64,000 nucleotides of DNA from Pohlia nutans (Eukaryota > Streptophyta > Bryopsida > Bryales > Mniaceae), in NCBI GenBank assembly GCA_022496805.1, contig CM040106.1, positions 5,580,001 through 5,644,000 on the forward strand, written 5' to 3'. Below, piece after piece: positions 58,496 to 64,000 of the stretch. Each line of letters begins with the position of its first letter. Within the stretch, counting starts at the first letter, position 1. The notes beneath the pieces are model-generated. The model ran no database searches. It had not been told where the DNA came from and saw only the letters and a list, made by a program, of their open reading frames with translations. The position numbers and the translations under genes are program-made.

Positions 58496-58504
58496 ACAAA
58501 TAAT

Positions 58505-58560
58505 AAACCATTGGAAGCGTCTTTTCAAAACCTTTCCAACGATGTATAACATGCCCTATA
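58505..58560 (-). repeat. inverted copy of the satellite's second palindrome
   Basis: CCATTGGAAGCGTCTTTTCA and CTTTCCAACGATGTATAACA are the reverse complement of the unit core at 60263-60313, flanked by 19-bp palindromes at 58465 and 58632 as in the satellite. Confidence 0.75.
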
Positions 58561-60183
58561 GTTCTCAATATTGCAGTCGTAAAATGAAAAAGAAAATTGT
58601 GAACTAGTTTAGTGACTCTAGTTCTGCTCAGTATCGGCTGCCAGCCGATATAATAGTCACGAAACTATTAGTTTCAACTCATAGATTCATAAGTTTAAAA
58701 AAAAATTCTACATAGATTCAAACCGTGATTCAAATTTATACAAACGTGTTTCAAAACCACACAATTTTGTTTCATGTACTCTACACCTAGGTCCCGAAAC
58801 CCTGAACTTTGTTTCGTAACTAAATAATAAGGACATTGTATCGGTTCGCAGCCGATACAATGCAAAGTCCAAGAGATATCTTACCTTTGAGGTAGTCGCG
58901 GACGACATCTTTAAAGCTATCGGATGCTCAACGTTTTTGTATCGGCTGCTCACCGTCTTGTATCAACTGGTCTGAATTTGTTGTTGGTTGCCCGATGCTT
59001 TATATCAGCTGGTCTCAAACCGTTGTCGGCCGCCCTGCACTTTCTATCGGCTATCCTTTGCAATATGTTGATTGATCAACTAAAATGAAATCAAGAATTT
59101 AAGTAGGTGGAAGTAATCTGCTGACAGCCGACATTGGGAGAGAAAGAGAGAGAGGAAACAGTGCAAAGAAAGAGGGAGAATGTTGAAAGAGTGAGTAGAG
59201 ACATGAGAGAGGAGAAAAATGAGCCCCCCCAATCCAAACCTAAAGCCATCATGAGTAATGAGAGGTTTGGAGGTTGAAGTGATGATGGGGATGTACGTTC
59301 CATCTGTCACATCATTTTCCGCCAAGTTCAGAACTCTCATCTATCCCGGTTGTTCCATCCGCCCATCGCCATCGTTCTTCATTCATTTCCTCTTGATGAC
59401 ACCATTCCTACATAGTTTTTCATTCATCCACGAAGTTTCAACCAATTCTCGATTCAAAAATTTGGCGCCAAAAACTTTGCTCCAATGCAAGTTTGAAATG
59501 TTCTTGAATTGGGCGCCAATTTGGAATCCGTTTACTGTACTCGTTTCTTTTTGCTTACCTTTTCAATTTCCTCTCTCACTTCTGGGATGTGCGTGTGTCA
59601 AATCTAGGTTGTGAGCATGTGGGCAAGTGTGTATAGTGTGAGATTTAGGATTGTGTATATGTGTGAATATGAATATTGTGTGTATGTGAGGATTTTTGTC
59701 TATGTTTAAGGACTGTGAGGATTTCTATGAAGATTTTTGTGTGAGGATTTAGACTGTGAGGATTTTGTGTATGTTTAAAGACTATTAGTTGACCGAGTAA
59801 GGACTAACTTTGTAAAGGTGCCGGTGGAAGGTTGTCACGGTTGATTCTCAAGGTTGTAATGTCAATTTCTGTAAAGGTTTCAAAGTTCTGTTTTAGGGTT
59901 TTAGTATGTCAACAATAAAGCTACCTAATTGTTCAAAACTATTTCTCTTCAAAATGCCTATTTCAATACTTTTCAACTACTTTTCAAGTTTAAACTACTT
60001 TTCTAGTCTAATCTACTTTTTAGTTGCTCTAAAGTCTTTTTTTAGAACATTTAAAAATTGATTTCAGCTTCAATTTATTAGTTTCTATTAGTACCATTTT
60101 CCATATAATTTTCCAATTAATACGTAATTCTTCATCAGCCGATACCTATTTTTGTATTGGCCACCGACATATACTTATTTTTG

Positions 60184-60765
60184 TATTGGCTGCCAGCCGA
60201 ATCATTTTTTTGCTACCAATTCTTTTTGTTTTGCAATTGAAATTTTGAGAACTGCAGGGTGCGTAATATACCATTATAAAGGTCTTGAAAAGACGCTTCC
60301 AACGGTATATTACATGACTTGTGGTTGTGTATCGGCTGTCAGCCGATACATTTTTCTAAATGCCAATTCATTTTTGTTTTGTGATTGCAATTTTGAGAAT
60401 TAAAAGTCGTGTTATATACCGTTTGAAAGGTTTTGAAAAGACATTTCCAACGGTATACTATATGATTTGTAATTGTCTATCGGCTACCAGCCGACACATT
60501 TTTCTAACTGCCAATTCATTTTTGTTTTGCAACTGCAATTTTGAGAATTTTAGGTCGTGTAATATACCGGTTGGAAAGGTCTTGAAAAGACGCTTTCAAT
60601 AGTATATTACATAGCCGACACATTTTTCTAGATGTCAATTTTTTTTTTTGCAATTGCAATTATGAGAATTATAGGTCGTGTAATATATCGTTGGAAAGGT
60701 CTTGAAAAGATGTTCTCAAAAACATATTACACAACATGTAATTTTGTATCGGCTGGCAGCTGATA
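60184..60765 (+). repeat. short satellite, ~134-148-bp unit with two palindromes
   Basis: About four units. Each has the 19-bp palindrome, a leader ACATTTTTCTAAATGCCAAT, then TTTTGAGAATTNTAGGTCGTG and a second palindrome GTAATATACCGTTGGAAAG - TCTTGAAAAGAC - CTTCCAACGGTATATTAC. Unit starts at 60184, 60330, 60478 and 60613 (first palindrome half lost), closing with a palindrome at 60747. Four copies of the second palindrome lie near 60263, 60408, 60556 and 60676. Confidence 0.85.
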
Positions 60766-60783
60766 AGAGAAGATGCCCAATTT

Positions 60784-60887
60784 GACAACCCTTGGTGACT
60801 ACGTCAGGTACTAAATCCTCTAAAGTGGATACAAGGACAACCCTTGGTGACTACATCAGGTACCAAATCCTCTAAAGTGGATACAAG
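60784..60887 (+). repeat. two tandem 52-bp units
   Basis: GACAACCCTTGGTGACTACG... followed by TCAGGTACTAAATCCTCTAA and AGTGGATACAAG, twice, with two differences. Confidence 0.95.
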
Positions 60888-61034
60888 GTCAGAGTGGTTG
60901 ATCTTGCTCCAGCTAGTCATCCTATTGGCAACCAATTGATACTATCTACTTTGAAGTAGATCAAACATGAAGATGAAGAAGTGAAGGAAGAGTGATGAGT
61001 CACATAAGGACCTTGATGGTAGCTGTGACAACGT

Positions 61035-62830
61035 CAGGGGTTTAATTTAACTCTTGGTCCAAATTATTGGAATTTCAAGGTGGAATGGTGGACTCCTATG
61101 AAAGCCAATAAAGAAAGCAAGGGAGTGGTTGCTAGAGAGTGTTGGACATAGAGATGACAAAAAGGGCCGTGTCTCCTCCAAGTAGTTTATGCAAGCATGG
61201 ACATGTTCTCCCATCGAATGCCCTCACACATGAAGATGAGGCTTCATGTTACTAAGGTGATTCAACAAAGTTGCAACTAGCAACCTTGACAAATTTGGAG
61301 GTTGTTGGCGCCATAATGGATGAGGATGTTGACGAGGAGTTATAAAATTAGCTTTGTGCTTTCGTAGTGTCTATCGGTTGGTAGCCGATACACGATACTT
61401 AAGTATTTACAGAAGTTCTAATGATCGATTCTAATCACTTGAATTTCAAATGATCCTCTCCAGCTAGAATGGTTCATGTTTATTCGCTTTACTTTGAGGA
61501 TGATAACGTGTTTAAATCAACTTAGGACAAGACATGCACTTAGCCGATTGTCATCTGTATTGGCTATTGGAAGCTAATGAATATACAATACTCTTGCATT
61601 TTTAGAAGCAAGAATGATTGTATCATATGATTTGAATTTCATATGATCCTTTGCAACCAGAATGGTTCAGGGCTTGTACATTCAAATTCTGACAATGTGA
61701 TTAAAACAACTTTTTTACAAGTTAAACGATGTAGCTTGTACTATTGCCTTTATCAAGATGTTTTGTACATTTCAATTGCTATCTCCACTAATTATATACA
61801 ATCACCACATTAATGTGAAATGTTGTTTGTCAGGTCACATGACTGTCTAGCTCCTTGTTTGCGCACACTTAGTTCCTTCTCCACATGGATTCAATTCTAT
61901 CATATAGTCGGCTCAAGTACTCCATTTTTTGTTCAAACTATGATCATGTTGAAGAACTTTCTCATTTTGGGTTATTTAGTAACTTTATCAAATCCACCTA
62001 TCGACTACCAACCGATATTTTCCTAAGTCGTTGTCTTTGTCTTTGTGTTTGGGGTCTTTCGCTTGGAGTTTAGGACTTTTGGAGTATAGGGCTTAGGATT
62101 TTAGAGTTTATGGTTTTTTTTCATTGTTTAACCCCTCAAGGCCCAAGGGGAAATATAGTGTCCTCTGACTTGTTCATCTGGTCATTTTTTAAACTCGTTT
62201 TGTTCAAAAAATATATAAAATATATATAGAAAAAATACATTGCAATGTTAATATTGATGTGAGAAATTTCGAAGTACAAATCATATTCTCACTTAGATTT
62301 GTTGTACAAGAGATAATTGCAGTCAAAGTTCAATTTCTTCAAATAGTACAGAATCCCCTTGGGCCTTGAGGGGTTAAATTAGTTTATATTTTGTTTAGGA
62401 CTATGCATGACCATTTTAATTGAGGAATATTTTTTATTTTCTCTGTATGGTTGTTCAAAATTATGTTGGTAGGCCACCGATATTTTTTTTTAGCAAACTA
62501 TGTTTGACATTAATTATTAGTTAATCACCATGTGGCATGTTCAACAAAATGTATTAATTTCATATAATAATTTTGCAAACTGATTCTGTTCACAAAACCA
62601 TTGTATGAGGCTGATGGAATAGTTGATAAATGTATTGGTGGGCCACCGATACTTTTGTGTGAATGCACTACAATTTTTTTTGACTTGGCTCAAATTCAAG
62701 TGTGTTTTGTATTTTTATTTTAAATTTTTTCAATTCAATTTTTCTCACATCACTTTTGTTCCTATTTTATAGTGATTAAGTGAATGAAATTGTCCATAAT
62801 TGGTCTATTTGTCCATAATTAGTTAAATAT
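61035..62830 (+). repeat. right copy of a diverged segmental duplication
   Basis: Collinear with 50025-51500 and longer because it holds a piggyBac-like MITE at 62132-62373. It contains palindrome copies at 61372 and 61999; at the place of the second the left copy has the decayed TATTGGCTGCCTGCC at 50981-50995. Confidence 0.75.
62132..62373. mobile_element. piggyBac-like MITE with TTAA target sites
   Basis: 242 bp with perfect 20-bp terminal inverted repeats CCCCTCAAGGCCCAAGGGGA, flanked on both sides by TTAA (62128-62131 and 62374-62377). TTAA sites and CCC-starting ends are hallmarks of piggyBac elements. No ORF. The related segment near 51.1 kb lacks it, consistent with insertion after the duplication. 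Confidence 0.82.
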
Positions 62831-63053
62831 GGGTTCGGAGCAATGTTTCTCCAAAGGTAATGTTCAAGTGCTGATATGTCCATTCAAATTAGAACTTATA
62901 CTCATCCCTTCAAATTTCAATATAAGGTATCAAAAGATTTTTTTTTTTTCTACTCCAGTTGAAGATGATTAAAATTATTTTCTTGATATTTAAGTTAGTA
63001 AACTAGATAGATATATCTTTGAGTTAAGGTAAATTACAAAAACTTTGCTGACC

Positions 63054-63060
<7 letters not shown>

Positions 63061-63110
<50 letters not shown>
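63061..63110. repeat. (TA)n microsatellite
   Basis: About 25 TA dinucleotides in a row. Confidence 0.95.
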
Positions 63111-63115
<5 letters not shown>

Positions 63116-63248
63116 GTTGAGGATAAATTCATAAGACTCTGCTAACAAATTAAATTGTTTTCAACGGAATTCAGATTTATAAAGCATATGCAAAATTAAT
63201 GATTATATTCTAGATCAGGAAATTTTTGTCCTCAATTTGAAGATAACT

Positions 63249-63971
63249 TCATAAAAAATAGAGGACAACGTCATATTTAACAAGTGCAGAGATAATCAAA
63301 TTTGTAAAAGTAGTATCATTTTTCTCAAACCAAAGATAAATTTTGACTAGAATCCTTATGCATCCTGGAATACCAAATGCATGACTTTCATAAACAAAGT
63401 TGAGTATGACGTAGCACAAAAAATTTGTCACAACATTGATAGAAACTTTGTGATTGGCATGGAGAGGAACCCTCTCAAAGACGGTCATGCCGCAATGCAA
63501 ATAGCGTACCATTGTATGAAACAAAACTCTCGTCTGTGTAGATGTAGTCCATGCGCTCGACATATTTCCCTAGTCTATTTCAACAAAGCCAATTTCTACA
63601 ACTACACAAGCAAACAAACATTTATGAATTAGCCCTTAATGTTATGAGACAACATGTTCGAGTAGGTGTTCATCCTTTTGATAGCACTCACAAAAGAAGA
63701 GAGCCCAATCTACCTTCCAAAAAAGAGTTCTTCATCTCTACGTAGGCGATGAACGTAGTGTCGAACAAAATATGTAGCCAGAAAAACTGCTTACAACCAT
63801 TTCCACACACAAATATTCTAGCCCCTCGCACTTAGCTTTATATAAAAGGTGGCGCATATTTTTGTAAACATTGTCTGTTTGACGTACATAGGTAAATTCA
63901 TTGGGATGCGAGCGGCAAAGGCATGATAACATTGGAAGAAATTGAGGTTTTTTCCATGCATGGTGTTTCAT
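63249..63971 (-). pseudogene. degraded coding-like fragments, unknown
   Basis: Minus-strand pieces MLSCLCRSHPNEFTYVRQTD, VYKNMRHLLYKAKCEGLEYL (63738-63971) and TSTQTRVLFHTMVRYLHCGM, NVVTNFLCYVILNFVYESHA (63249-63563) could be one decayed protein interrupted by stops. The plus strand also has an 83-codon ORF at 63381-63632, so the strand is uncertain. No domain is recognised. Confidence 0.3.
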
Positions 63972-64000
63972 CTATGAAGTATCAAAAACTACATTCTTTT

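Larger units (their letters stand above)
56486..62017. repeat. dispersed 19-bp palindrome family (consensus TATCGGCTGNCAGCCGATA)
   Basis: Full or near-full copies at about 56486, 56699, 57262, 57576, 58465, 58632 (perfect palindrome), 58838, 60184, 60330, 60478, 60747, 61372 and 61999; half or decayed copies near 58939, 59118, 60134, 60155 and 60613. Spacing is irregular except in the satellite at 60184-60765. The arms are GC-rich in AT-rich surroundings. In one frame the motif reads I-G-x-Q-P-I, and because it is palindromic it does so on either strand; copies lie inside the ORFs at 57355-57693 (minus) and 58235-58495 (plus). Function unknown. Confidence 0.85.

Noticed and set aside
59620..59780. 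GT-rich stretch with repeated GTGAGGATTT words
   Set aside because: Low-complexity only; no clear unit length or symmetry.
56486..61390. CRISPR array made by the palindrome copies
   Set aside because: Spacing is irregular, spacers are themselves repeated or long, the context is a plant genome, and no cas gene is present.

Overview
The window looks like a repeat-dominated stretch of a land-plant nuclear genome. It holds Ty3/gypsy and Ty1/copia retrotransposons of plant type, a tRNA-Asp-type primer binding site, solo LTRs with 5-bp target duplications, several small inverted-repeat transposons, and no gene I would call intact. The transposase-like and retroelement-like relics resemble families I associate with seedless plants (bryophytes, lycophytes, ferns), but I cannot fix the species. 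No tRNA, rRNA, CRISPR or bacterial operon structure was seen.

Layout. 1-7242: the 3' end of an LTR element (family D), its 3' LTR, and a tandem array of about 31-bp units. The array is split by a 4.3-kb minus-strand solo LTR (copy A) that carries its own long coding sequence; a second D-family LTR follows, split by a CACTA-like element. 7929-16345: a broken, intron-containing transposase-like gene interrupted by a 937-bp solo LTR and by a 3.75-kb internally deleted copia element. Removing each insertion with one copy of its target duplication restores the local reading frame. 19667-20657: a foldback element with TA target sites. 21427-24007: degraded coding fragments. 25720-42840: a 17-kb gypsy element (C) with 715/709-bp LTRs, gag, protease, RT, RNase H, integrase and an extra 3' coiled-coil ORF. 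Nested in C is a 5' LTR plus the start of the internal region of the same family as copy A (copy B), bordered by a 213-bp duplication of C.

42841-64000: a minus-strand copia RT/RNase H relic, a D-family solo LTR with a perfect target duplication, two further MITEs (one piggyBac-like with TTAA sites), a segment near 50-51.5 kb repeated at 61-62.8 kb, and at 56.5-62 kb a region studded with a 19-bp palindrome close to TATCGGCTGNCAGCCGATA, part of it organised as a short satellite with a second, longer palindrome per unit. This last region is the least explained part of the window.

How the parts relate. Almost everything is transposon on transposon. Readable order: family D LTR/array first, then copy A and the CACTA element into it; transposase-like gene first, then the solo LTR and copia E; element C, then copy B. 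Most in-frame stops in element C fit C-to-T changes at CHG or CG sites (CAG to TAG, CGA to TGA, TGG to TAG), as expected for a long-silenced, methylated plant element.
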